46,725 bases of DNA from assembly GCA_903837605.1 (NCBI GenBank), contig CAILVF010000092.1:1-46725 (forward strand), read 5' to 3'. Source of the DNA: an uncultured Bacteroidales bacterium. Its GTDB lineage: Bacteria; Bacteroidota; Bacteroidia; Bacteroidales; FEN-979. Made by a program: the position numbers and the translations under genes. Under the pieces are notes generated by a model. It was not told where the DNA came from. It made no database searches and was given only the letters and a program-made list of their open reading frames with translations. Positions 19,449 through 27,534 of the stretch are shown here, one piece after another (position 1 is the stretch's first letter; each line of letters begins with the position of its first letter).

Positions 19449-19480
19449 TACAACCAAACATTCCATTTGCTATAAATACT

Positions 19481-20938
19481 ATGAATATGAAAAAACTGAC
19501 AGTCATTTTCATCACGATGCTTCTTGCACAGACTGCCTTTAACCAAACCTCGTCGGATGTGCTCAGGTATTCAAGAATCTACTACTCCGGAACAGCCAGG
19601 TTTGTTGGAACAGGCGGAGCGTTCGGCGCATTGGGTGCAGATTTCTCAGCCCTGGCGGTAAACCCTGCCGGGATTGGGCTCTACCAGGGATCGGAATTCT
19701 CAATGACCATAGCACCATCGGTGGAAGGGGTAAGAACCGACTACCTTAAACAAATGAATACCAATAATGTAGTGAATGTCGGCATGGGCAACATGGGTTT
19801 TGTTTTCACATTCAAGCCCCAGGCAGGAGCAGCCGGACCATTCCGGAATTTCAATATAGCCTTCGGGATGAACAGGCAGAACGACTTCAACTCTTCATTC
19901 TCAATCTCAGGACCTAATCATAACAGCTCCCTGTTAAATGTCTATACCGATAAACTTAACAAGACACCCGGCTCAGTGCCTTCGGATTATCCCTTTGACA
20001 TAGGCCCTGCCTACGATGCGGCCTTGATATATTGGGACGCCGGAAGCAAATCCTATACCAGCGACCAGCCTCACGGAGGAGCATGGCAATCAAAACAAGT
20101 GAATACCTTCGGCTCAATTAACGAGTTCGATATCACTTTGGGCGCTAACCTCAGCGATAAGCTGTATTTCGGGATCACATTCGGAGTGCCATTCATCAGG
20201 TATTATGAAAATTCGACCTATTCAGAGTCTAATAACGGGGATACTATTCCTTTCCTGAGATCCATGTATTACGACTACCACCTGGAAACTCATGGCACCG
20301 GTTTTGTCCTTAAAGGAGGCGTGATCTACCGTCCTTTTGCTTGGTTGAGGATAGGCGCAGCCGTTCACACTCCCACATGGTATTCCAACATGCATGACCA
20401 TTGGTATTCAACAACCACATCCTATTTTAAGGATTCTACACAGTGGAACGGCGTAATCAATTCTCCCGTAGGCGATTATAATTATTATATGAGAACACCC
20501 TGGAGGGCCATAGGGAGCCTTGCATTTATTATCGGGAAATTCGGCCTTGTGAGCGCTGAGTACGAATACGTAAATTATTCCCAGGCCAAGCTCAATTCAT
20601 CCGGTTACGGATATACAACTGTCAATGATGAAATTGCAGGCAGTTTTCAGTCATGGGGGAATATCCGTGTAGGAACTGAATGGAGGATAGCCGATTTCAG
20701 GATAAGGGCAGGTGCGGCATATTTCAGCAATCCGTATACGGCTTCGGGAGTTGACGGCGCACGTTATACCCTCTCGGGAGGACTAGGATACAGGATCAAA
20801 CATTTTTATGCCGACCTTACTTACCAGTGGGCCCAGTCTAAAGAAGAATATTACCTGTATAACTATGCAGGCATGGTCCCGTCAACAAACACCTATACGA
20901 CCAGCACTGTACTGACAACCATAGGGTTCAGGTTTTAA
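19481..20938 (+). CDS. OmpP1/FadL-like outer-membrane protein
   Basis: A protein of 485 residues (483 from the second ATG at 19487), with a signal peptide (KKLTVIFITMLLAQTAFNQ) cleaved near residue 21. The early segment GTARFVGTGGAFGALGADFSALAVNPAGIGLY is the N-terminal plug-like signature of the OmpP1/FadL/TodX group in Bacteroidota (shown here as GGAFGALGADFSALAVNPAG). The rest is beta-strand rich and ends in a phenylalanine (IGFRF), the usual barrel terminus. It probably forms a channel for hydrophobic solutes; the substrate is unknown. The stop overlaps the stop of the convergent TPR gene by 4 nt. Confidence 0.82.
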   Translation: MNMKKLTVIFITMLLAQTAFNQTSSDVLRYSRIYYSGTARFVGTGGAFGALGADFSALAVNPAGIGLYQGSEFSMTIAPSVEGVRTDYLKQMNTNNVVNVGMGNMGFVFTFKPQAGAAGPFRNFNIAFGMNRQNDFNSSFSISGPNHNSSLLNVYTDKLNKTPGSVPSDYPFDIGPAYDAALIYWDAGSKSYTSDQPHGGAWQSKQVNTFGSINEFDITLGANLSDKLYFGITFGVPFIRYYENSTYSESNNGDTIPFLRSMYYDYHLETHGTGFVLKGGVIYRPFAWLRIGAAVHTPTWYSNMHDHWYSTTTSYFKDSTQWNGVINSPVGDYNYYMRTPWRAIGSLAFIIGKFGLVSAEYEYVNYSQAKLNSSGYGYTTVNDEIAGSFQSWGNIRVGTEWRIADFRIRAGAAYFSNPYTASGVDGARYTLSGGLGYRIKHFYADLTYQWAQSKEEYYLYNYAGMVPSTNTYTTSTVLTTIGFRF

Positions 20939-22467
20939 GGACTGTTTTGCCTGATCCTGCTTATTCCAGCCTTGGCCTTCTGGCTAAGGCTGTTTTTATA
21001 TTCGGCCGGCTTACATTCAAGGCATACGTGATACGCGCTGTCGGCCTTCACCAGTTCTCCGCTATTCTCATATATAAACCCCATCTGCAAAGCTGATGCA
21101 GCTGCATAGTACCAGGGCTCATTCTTCCCTCGCTGAATGGTACTCCTGTAATATCCCAGGGCTTTGACAGGATTGCCTGATTCATGATAAATCCTGCCTA
21201 AACGGTAAGAATACTCAACCAGGTCTTTTTTGGAATATAAGAACGTTTTTGTGGACCGGTTCAGTAATTCCGCCGCAGCCTTGTCATAATATCCGCCGTC
21301 AAAAAGCAGACGTGCCCTCAACAGGATCAGATTCGGAAGCTGTTTCAATTGGGCTTCATGAAGCGCCTGCTTGTCTTCCTCCCCGCTGGCACTTCCGCAT
21401 GACAGCACTTTCGCCATGGCCTGACGGTACCCGGCTGTATCACCTTTGATAAACTGCAGCCAGCCGACTTTCTGCCAGGCCGATTTGATATAATGCAAAC
21501 CCCTGAAATGTCCAAGAAAGTAATAATAATTCTTCAGCGCCGTGGTATCCAAACTGTTAAGCCTGGCATTCCCTTCCATAAAATCAAGAAAATAAAACGG
21601 GAACGACCCTGGTTCCTGCGGTCTCTGCCTGAGTATTTTGAGGGCTTTTTCATTCATCCCGTTCTTCATCAAAATGCTGGCACTGGCATAAACAATAAGC
21701 GGGCTCTGATAAGAATTGTTATTGCTGAAAAGTTCCACCACTTTGAGTGCTTCACTCTTATCTTTCCCCAGGTTTACACTGGCCATGGCCATATAAAGCA
21801 GCGCCTGCGGCTTGAATTGGTTATAAATCACATCGTTCCCGCTGTAATTAGCAACGGACCTCAGCTCGCCGAGTCCCTGGCTCACCGAGCCGCTTATCCC
21901 CATAAGGTTTGCAAGCCATTTGTAACTATCGGGGACAAGCCCGCCAAAAAAATGCGTAATTCCGAGGCCTATGTTGTTGGGCAAAAAATCAGGAAACCGC
22001 CTGGCATTCTCTGTAAAATACTGGTTTGCCTTACGAACCCTCAGCGCCGCCTGTGTATATTCCCCGAATTTCAACTGTATAAAAGCCCACTGAAGATTTG
22101 ACTCTCCAAGGCAGAAGTTGCAATAAGGCGAAGTATTCATTCCTTTCCCGAGAGCATCCAGCCGGGCCATGAACCCGGGCCTGATCTGTTCATAACTGCT
22201 ATGATCCTCCCCGATGAACAGGGTCAGGAAGTCGATATAATTCTCAAGATAAACAGGGATGAGGTTCAGGTGGTCGGAGGATTTCTCAACAGCTATCAGC
22301 TGACGGGCTTCCTGGAATTGAAGGTTGAGAATCGCCTGGTAAGCCTTCTGGCAACCAGCGGTATAATTATATTGGGAAAATGAAGAATATGAAGCAAATA
22401 AAAAAGCCCAGACAAGCAGGAAAATTATGCTGAACCGGGCCTTTGGTCTGTTATGTGAAGGGCACAT
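20935..22467 (-). CDS. Secreted TPR-repeat protein
   Basis: A protein of 510 residues with an N-terminal hydrophobic stretch at about 12-28 and a likely cleavage near SFSQ (32), so probably periplasmic or surface-attached. The rest is helical with tetratricopeptide-like repeats, clearest at about 375-500 (LLFDGGYYDKAAAELL, YRLGRIYHESGNPVKALGYYR, MGFIYENSGELVKADSAYHVCLECKP). The middle region (residues 100-300) is a long helical array of less certain type. The function is unknown; TPR proteins usually scaffold complexes. Its start overlaps the stop of the zinc-ribbon gene by 1 nt (TGATG), so translation is probably coupled. Confidence 0.75.
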   Translation of the reverse strand: MCPSHNRPKARFSIIFLLVWAFLFASYSSFSQYNYTAGCQKAYQAILNLQFQEARQLIAVEKSSDHLNLIPVYLENYIDFLTLFIGEDHSSYEQIRPGFMARLDALGKGMNTSPYCNFCLGESNLQWAFIQLKFGEYTQAALRVRKANQYFTENARRFPDFLPNNIGLGITHFFGGLVPDSYKWLANLMGISGSVSQGLGELRSVANYSGNDVIYNQFKPQALLYMAMASVNLGKDKSEALKVVELFSNNNSYQSPLIVYASASILMKNGMNEKALKILRQRPQEPGSFPFYFLDFMEGNARLNSLDTTALKNYYYFLGHFRGLHYIKSAWQKVGWLQFIKGDTAGYRQAMAKVLSCGSASGEEDKQALHEAQLKQLPNLILLRARLLFDGGYYDKAAAELLNRSTKTFLYSKKDLVEYSYRLGRIYHESGNPVKALGYYRSTIQRGKNEPWYYAAASALQMGFIYENSGELVKADSAYHVCLECKPAEYKNSLSQKAKAGISRIRQNSP

Positions 22468-23399
22468 CAGCGCACGCTTTTCACAATTTCATCATCGACA
22501 AGTATCCTGCCGCAATATTCACAAACAATTATTTTCTTATGCATACGGATATCAAGCTGATGCTGTGGCGGTATTTTGTTAAAACATCCGCCGCATGCAT
22601 CGCGTTCGATCTGAACAACAGCCAGTCCGTTCCTGGCATTCTTACGAATCCTGGTATAAGCCGTTAAAAGCCTCTCCTCTATGTATTTGCGGTTCTTCTC
22701 AGAGTTCGAGATCAGATCCTGCTCTTCCTTTTCAGTTTCAGCAATAATATCATCGAGTTCATTCTTTTTGATCTCAAGATCGTTCTTGCGGTCGGCCAGA
22801 AGTTTCTGATAACGCTCGATCTCTTCCGACTTGATCTCCATTGAAGCCTGGAATTCCTTTATCCGCTTCTCGGCCAGCTGGATCTCCAGGTTTTGGAATT
22901 CAATCTCCTTGGTAAGCGAATCATATTCCCTGTTATTCCTGACATTCATCTGCTGATCTTCATATTTCTTGATCAGGGCATGACAATCCTTGATAAATAT
23001 TTTTTTCTCTGCTATTGACTTCTCAACGGCAACAGTCTCCTGCATGTAGTTATCAACACGGGTTTCCAGGCCTGCAATTTCATCTTCAAGGTCCTGGACT
23101 TCAAGAGGAAGTTCCCCCCTGATAATCCTGATTTTGTCAACCTGGGAATCAATCTGCTGAAGACTGTATAATGCAATCAGTTTCTTCTCAATCGATACTT
23201 CAACTTTATCATCAACACCCTGGGTCCTGGCTTTTGGGTGAACCTTTTCAGCAGGTTTTTCCTCCTTTGCCGGTGCCGGCTTCTTTTTAGTTTCTTTGGG
23301 TTCCGGCTTAACGGTTTCCGTTACTTCCTTTACGGCCGGCTTTTTAGCCATCTTCGAAGGCTTTGAGGTTGCTATAGGTTCTCCTTTTGTCTTTGCCAT
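22467..23399 (-). CDS. Coiled-coil protein with C-terminal C4 zinc ribbon
   Basis: A protein of 310 residues. Residues 1-65 are a Lys/Pro/Glu/Ala-rich, probably disordered extension. Residues about 70-245 form a long coiled coil (LYSLQQIDSQVDKIR onward). The C-terminus carries a four-cysteine zinc ribbon: CGGC near residue 265 and CEYC near 293. This coiled coil plus ribbon matches a widespread family often found beside nif3, whose role is unsettled; nucleic-acid binding is often proposed. The basic extension is longer than I would expect. The gene follows nif3 by 8 nt and overlaps the TPR gene by 1 nt. Confidence 0.82.
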   Translation of the reverse strand: MAKTKGEPIATSKPSKMAKKPAVKEVTETVKPEPKETKKKPAPAKEEKPAEKVHPKARTQGVDDKVEVSIEKKLIALYSLQQIDSQVDKIRIIRGELPLEVQDLEDEIAGLETRVDNYMQETVAVEKSIAEKKIFIKDCHALIKKYEDQQMNVRNNREYDSLTKEIEFQNLEIQLAEKRIKEFQASMEIKSEEIERYQKLLADRKNDLEIKKNELDDIIAETEKEEQDLISNSEKNRKYIEERLLTAYTRIRKNARNGLAVVQIERDACGGCFNKIPPQHQLDIRMHKKIIVCEYCGRILVDDEIVKSVR

Positions 23400-23407
23400 A
23401 TAATACT

Positions 23408-24502
23408 TTATAAATAATTAACAGGATTTGTATTCAGTCCTGAAGAAAGGACTGCAAAGGTAGGAAATTTTTCAATTAATCTTTCAGTCAACAGGTCTTT
23501 TATCCATTGCTCACTCTCATAATGTCCTATATCGGCAACCAGGATAGCCCCGTTTGCATCAAAAAAATCATGATATTTTACATCAGCCGTAATAAAAACA
23601 TCTGCCCCCGCTTTCAAGGCATCGGGAATTAAAAAACTGCCCGATCCGCTGCAAACCGCCACCTTCTTGATTTTTCCTGAAGGCAGACTGGTATGGCGCA
23701 TCATCTTGATATTCAGCTTTTGTTTAACCAGGGAAAGGAATTCAGCCGGATTCAGAGGTTTTTTCAATTCGCCGATCATCCCTGCCCCGCAGCCGGGAAA
23801 GGTATTTGCAAGGGAGTATATGTCATATGCAACCTCCTCATAAGGATGGGTTGCAAGCAGCGCCCTGACCAGTTTGCTTTTTATATAGCCGGGGAAAACA
23901 ACTTCTATCCTCGTTTCATCCTCCGTATGAAGGGAATCAGCCTGGCCGACAAAAGGGTTGGCATCAGAAGAAGCCCTGAATGTGCCTTTCCCGGTCAAAT
24001 TAAAGCTGCAGAAATCATAATTCCCGATGACCCCTGCACCTGCGTCAAATAGGGACTGTCGTACTTTATCGGCATAGCCAACAGGACAAAAGGTAACAAG
24101 TTTCGAAAGCATCCCGGGCCTCTCCCTGAGGATCTTAAGCCCGGAAACTCCAAGCTTCCTGCAAAGGAACTCATTTATCCCTCCGGTGGCATTATCCAGG
24201 TTCGTGTGGATTGCATAGACTGCAATATCATGTTTGATAAGCCTTACAAGGATGTCAGATTCGGTTTTTCCTGATTCGATCTTCTTCAGCCCGCGAAAAA
24301 TAAAAGGATGATGTGAGATAATGAGGTTGCAATCCCTGTTCAGAGCTTCATCAATGATGCCGGGCGTAATATCCAGACACAACAAGGCCGCACTTATCTC
24401 CTGTTCGGGGCTTCCGGTAAGCAATCCGGCATTATCATAATCCTCCTGGAATGCCAGGGGTGCAATGGTTTCCAGGAAGGAAGTCAGTTCTTTCAGTTTC
24501 AT
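23408..24502 (-). CDS. Nif3-like dinuclear metal centre protein (YqfO type)
   Basis: A protein of 364 residues. The two Nif3 halves are seen: the N-terminal one with NLIISHHPFIFR (His64, His65) and AIHTNLDNATGGINEFL, and the C-terminal one with FITADVKYHDF and VADIGHYESEQW. They supply the metal-binding histidines, aspartate and glutamate. Between them (about residues 125-230) lies the PII/CutA-like insertion (LVTFCPVGYADKVRQSLFDAGAG) found in the long YqfO form. The biochemical role is not settled; GTP cyclohydrolase-like activity has been proposed for relatives. It heads an operon with the zinc-ribbon and TPR genes. Confidence 0.9.
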   Translation of the reverse strand: MKLKELTSFLETIAPLAFQEDYDNAGLLTGSPEQEISAALLCLDITPGIIDEALNRDCNLIISHHPFIFRGLKKIESGKTESDILVRLIKHDIAVYAIHTNLDNATGGINEFLCRKLGVSGLKILRERPGMLSKLVTFCPVGYADKVRQSLFDAGAGVIGNYDFCSFNLTGKGTFRASSDANPFVGQADSLHTEDETRIEVVFPGYIKSKLVRALLATHPYEEVAYDIYSLANTFPGCGAGMIGELKKPLNPAEFLSLVKQKLNIKMMRHTSLPSGKIKKVAVCSGSGSFLIPDALKAGADVFITADVKYHDFFDANGAILVADIGHYESEQWIKDLLTERLIEKFPTFAVLSSGLNTNPVNYL

Positions 24503-24521
24503 ATCAAATTAATTTACGGTT

Positions 24522-24529
24522 CAAAAATA
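24522..24529 (-). promoter_or_regulatory. -7 promoter element for the nif3 operon
   Basis: The minus strand reads TATTTTTG, 19 nt before the nif3 ATG at 24502. The gap to the divergent response-regulator gene (24503-24655) is AT-rich, and no good element is seen for the latter. Confidence 0.45.
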
Positions 24530-24655
24530 AGGAATTCAAGGATTTACACTGGATTTCATGTTAGTAAGTTGTTTACAAGTTTTCAGAAACTCAATATAAA
24601 AACGCTTATTTATTTTCAATATTTGACCCTTGTAAAAAAACCTGGTCAGGCCATC

Positions 24656-25051
24656 ATGCAAATACCAAGTATCTTTATTGTAGACAGGAACCCTATCCAT
24701 AACAGCCTGATCAAATACCATCTGAATATCAATAAATTCAGCCAGGTTCAAAACTTTCCAAACGGGCAGGAATGCTTGTACAGGATTGAAAAGAACATGG
24801 TACCCGATATTATCATTACCGACTATGATATCGGCAACTATACCGGTTTTGATTTCCTGAGAAAAGTTAAAGACAGTTGTCCGGAGGCTAGTGTAATTTA
24901 TTTTTCTTCCTCGGCCGATCCTGTTTTAGCAATGAAACTTCTTGAATCGGGGGCTTCCGATTTCATAGTAAAAACCAGCAAACTGGAAACTGGCATATCG
25001 GAACTTCTGAAAAATCTCAGGTACATTCTCAAAGAGGCCAATCATATTTAA
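24656..25051 (+). CDS. Single-domain response regulator (CheY-like receiver)
   Basis: A protein of 131 residues consisting of one receiver domain. Asp10 in IFIVDRNP, the probable phospho-acceptor Asp56 in IIITDYDIG, Ser83-Ser85 in the Thr/Ser position and Lys106 in DFIVKTSKL give a complete active site. One of the usual two acidic residues near position 9-10 is replaced (VDRN), as in some atypical receivers. No output domain is attached, so it must act through a partner protein. The frame is open 29 codons further upstream, but ATG 24656 begins the domain properly. No histidine kinase is nearby. The next gene is lpxK, 50 nt on. Confidence 0.82.
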   Translation: MQIPSIFIVDRNPIHNSLIKYHLNINKFSQVQNFPNGQECLYRIEKNMVPDIIITDYDIGNYTGFDFLRKVKDSCPEASVIYFSSSADPVLAMKLLESGASDFIVKTSKLETGISELLKNLRYILKEANHI

Positions 25052-25101
25052 CCCTCGAGTAACCTTACATTTCATTTTTTTTCTTAATTTTCCGGCCTGA
25101 G

Positions 25102-26166
25102 ATGCAACCCCTTCAGTACATATTATATCCTTTTTCCCTTCTCTACGGATTCGTAATGCTGGTCAGGAACTTATTGTTTGACCTCAGGATTTTACCGTCG
25201 GTACGTTTTGAAAAAGCTGTGATCTCTGTCGGGAACCTTTCAATGGGCGGTACCGGCAAGACTCCGCACATTGAGTATCTTATCCGCCTCCTCTCCCCAA
25301 CACACTCCCTGGCTACCTTAAGCCGCGGTTACGGGAGGGAAAGCAAGGGATTTATTATCGGCTCAAAGCGGTCGAATGTCAAGTATATCGGCGATGAACC
25401 GCTTCAGCTTATCAGGAAATTCAGTGATATCAGGGTTGCGGTTGACGAGAACAGGAAGAGGGGGATCACCAACCTGTTCAACAAATATGAGGACCTTGAA
25501 ATTATATTGCTCGATGATGCTTTTCAGCACAGGTATGTAAAGCCGGGCTTATCCATACTCCTGACAACTAATTCCAGGTTATATACCGAGGACCATGTAG
25601 TGCCCTCAGGGACACTTCGGGAATTCCGCCTGGGGGCCAAGAGGGCCGACATTATCATTGTGACAAAAACCCCGAAAATCTTTTCTCCTATTTCAAGAAG
25701 GAGGATACTTGACGAAATTGCGCCCGAAAACCACCAGCAGGTCTTTTTTTCTTACATCAATTATGGTGAACCTTATCCGCTGTCGGAGAACGGTGAGTCG
25801 GGCTTCCCTCTGAAATTAGCCAGTATACTTCTGCTCACAGGGATTGCCGACTACAGCCTGCTTCAGGAACATATCGAAAGGATATGTTCTAATGTAACAG
25901 TGATGGGTTTCGGTGATCATCATGCCTTTAATGAGAATGATATCCGTGAGATCGTGAGCAGGTTCAACGACATCCCGACCCGGAAAAAAGTAATCATCAC
26001 AACGGAAAAGGATGCAATGAGGCTGAGGACTTCCGAACTTCTTCCGGCATTAAAGAATCTGCCTGTCTATTATATCCCCATTAGTGTTGAATTTCACGGG
26101 ACCGACAAAGAACTTTTCGACAGGCATATTTTGAGCTTCATAAGTAAGAATAAAACAAGCCTTTGA
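25102..26166 (+). CDS. lpxK: Tetraacyldisaccharide 4'-kinase
   Basis: The enzyme phosphorylates the 4' position of the lipid A disaccharide precursor to give lipid IVA at the inner membrane. Its 354 residues start with a hydrophobic N-terminal membrane-associated helix (residues 5-25), then VGNLSMGGTGKTP with the P-loop Lys53 and Thr54. LSRGYGRESKG, VGDEP-like IGDEPLQL, and LDDAFQH carry the conserved acidic and His residues. The C-terminal half has GFGDHHAF and TTEKDAMRL. Starts and ends fit the family. The LpxR-like gene follows by 21 nt, so the kinase and a lipid A deacylase are probably co-transcribed. Confidence 0.95.
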   Translation: MQPLQYILYPFSLLYGFVMLVRNLLFDLRILPSVRFEKAVISVGNLSMGGTGKTPHIEYLIRLLSPTHSLATLSRGYGRESKGFIIGSKRSNVKYIGDEPLQLIRKFSDIRVAVDENRKRGITNLFNKYEDLEIILLDDAFQHRYVKPGLSILLTTNSRLYTEDHVVPSGTLREFRLGAKRADIIIVTKTPKIFSPISRRRILDEIAPENHQQVFFSYINYGEPYPLSENGESGFPLKLASILLLTGIADYSLLQEHIERICSNVTVMGFGDHHAFNENDIREIVSRFNDIPTRKKVIITTEKDAMRLRTSELLPALKNLPVYYIPISVEFHGTDKELFDRHILSFISKNKTSL

Positions 26167-26187
26167 TTTATCTATATTGCAGGCTTT

Positions 26188-27471
26188 ATGAGGCTTCCTA
26201 TCATCACCGTGCTGCTGGTTTTTCTTTTATCCTGTAATTCTGACGGAGGAAAAGGGAAAAACAAGGTCATTCCCCCTTCAAGGCTTAAAACCATTGTTGA
26301 GGGGACCCATAAAGGTGAAGTTAAAGGAGAACCGGCAAAGGAAAGGAAGCAGACCAGCCCCGGCACCAGCATTCAAAAACATAAAAATCACGGGAGCAAA
26401 CCTGTTAAGGTCATCATTATCACTCATACAAGGAGGCCCGATTCAATACGATTGAGCAATATTGAGTTGCTGAAGGCAAAAGGGGCGGTACCCGACCTTT
26501 CGGAGCCAATAAACAGGGATCTGCTGTTAAATCAAAGCGGAGATACAATTTTCAGATCGGCAATAAGTCTGAGCCCCGACAGGGTTTTGAAAATAGGGTT
26601 TGACAATGATATTTTCGATTACACCGACCAGTTCTATACAAACGGTATCCGGTTCGACTTTGTGGCTCCTGCCATCAGTGACAATCCTGTTAAGCATATT
26701 TTGCTGCCTTACTGGAGCAAAGCAAAAAATTACTACGGGCTCTCACTGGTCCAGAACCTGTATACTCCCTCGACTACGAAAATACCTGGTATCTTATACG
26801 GGGACAGGCCCTATTCGGCTTACCTGTATTTCGGAAGTTTTAAGATCACAAACGATGAAACACATCATTTCCGCCAGACCTCCGAGCTGGACCTGGGGGT
26901 TATAGGCCCTCCTTCGATGGGAGGCACAGTACAGGACCTTTTTCACAAATATGTCCCATACAATAATGAGCCTCTGGGATGGGAAAACCAGATCTGTACC
27001 GATGCCGTCGTTGATTACAGCTTTGCATTGGAGAAAGGGGTTATCAATAGTGAACATGTACAGTTGATTCTTGCAGCAACAGGAGTTTTAGGCACTTTGT
27101 ACACTAACTGCGGAGGCGGATTCAACCTGAGGATGGGATGGTTCAACGATTATTTCGCCGACCTGGGAATCAGAAAAAGACGAATACTCAAGGCCGGCGG
27201 CGCCAGGGTTACCCAGTATTATTTTACACTGAAAGGCCTGGCCAGGATTGTTGCCTATGATGCCACACTTGAGGGAGGCATTATCAATACTAACAGCGAG
27301 TATACCATTCCTGCTTCGGCCATCGCGAATATCATTACCCAGTCATCCCTGGGGTTTACCATGACCTTTGGCGGGGTCGGGATCGAATTGGAACAGAATT
27401 TACTGAGCCCTGAGTTCAGCCACAGGTGGTGGCACGCATGGGGACATATAGGGCTGTTTTTCGCCTTATGA
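26188..27471 (+). CDS. LpxR-type lipid A 3'-O-deacylase (DUF2219), lipoprotein form
   Basis: A protein of 427 residues. The N-terminus is a lipoprotein signal (LLVFLLSC, Cys16), followed by about 115 Lys/Pro/Ser-rich residues not present in enterobacterial LpxR. The barrel domain starts near 130. It shows FDNDIFDYTDQFYTNGIR with Asn140, Asp141, Thr151 and Asn152, and YGDRPYSAY with Arg207 and Ser210, matching the catalytic and binding residues described for LpxR. It should remove the 3'-linked acyl chains of lipid A in the outer membrane. The link to lpxK 21 nt upstream supports this. Activity and the role of the extension are inferred. Confidence 0.85.
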   Translation: MRLPIITVLLVFLLSCNSDGGKGKNKVIPPSRLKTIVEGTHKGEVKGEPAKERKQTSPGTSIQKHKNHGSKPVKVIIITHTRRPDSIRLSNIELLKAKGAVPDLSEPINRDLLLNQSGDTIFRSAISLSPDRVLKIGFDNDIFDYTDQFYTNGIRFDFVAPAISDNPVKHILLPYWSKAKNYYGLSLVQNLYTPSTTKIPGILYGDRPYSAYLYFGSFKITNDETHHFRQTSELDLGVIGPPSMGGTVQDLFHKYVPYNNEPLGWENQICTDAVVDYSFALEKGVINSEHVQLILAATGVLGTLYTNCGGGFNLRMGWFNDYFADLGIRKRRILKAGGARVTQYYFTLKGLARIVAYDATLEGGIINTNSEYTIPASAIANIITQSSLGFTMTFGGVGIELEQNLLSPEFSHRWWHAWGHIGLFFAL

Positions 27472-27534
27472 TTGTTGAAAACTAATTCTATGGGAAAAGG
27501 CCTACATCTTTGAGTTTCATAGTATTTTTGGCGG

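Noticed and set aside
18373..19546. Minus-strand Asn- or Pro-rich frames and a second plus-strand frame
   Set aside because: They are shadows of the low-complexity lipoprotein gene; the repeats make long frames in several phases.
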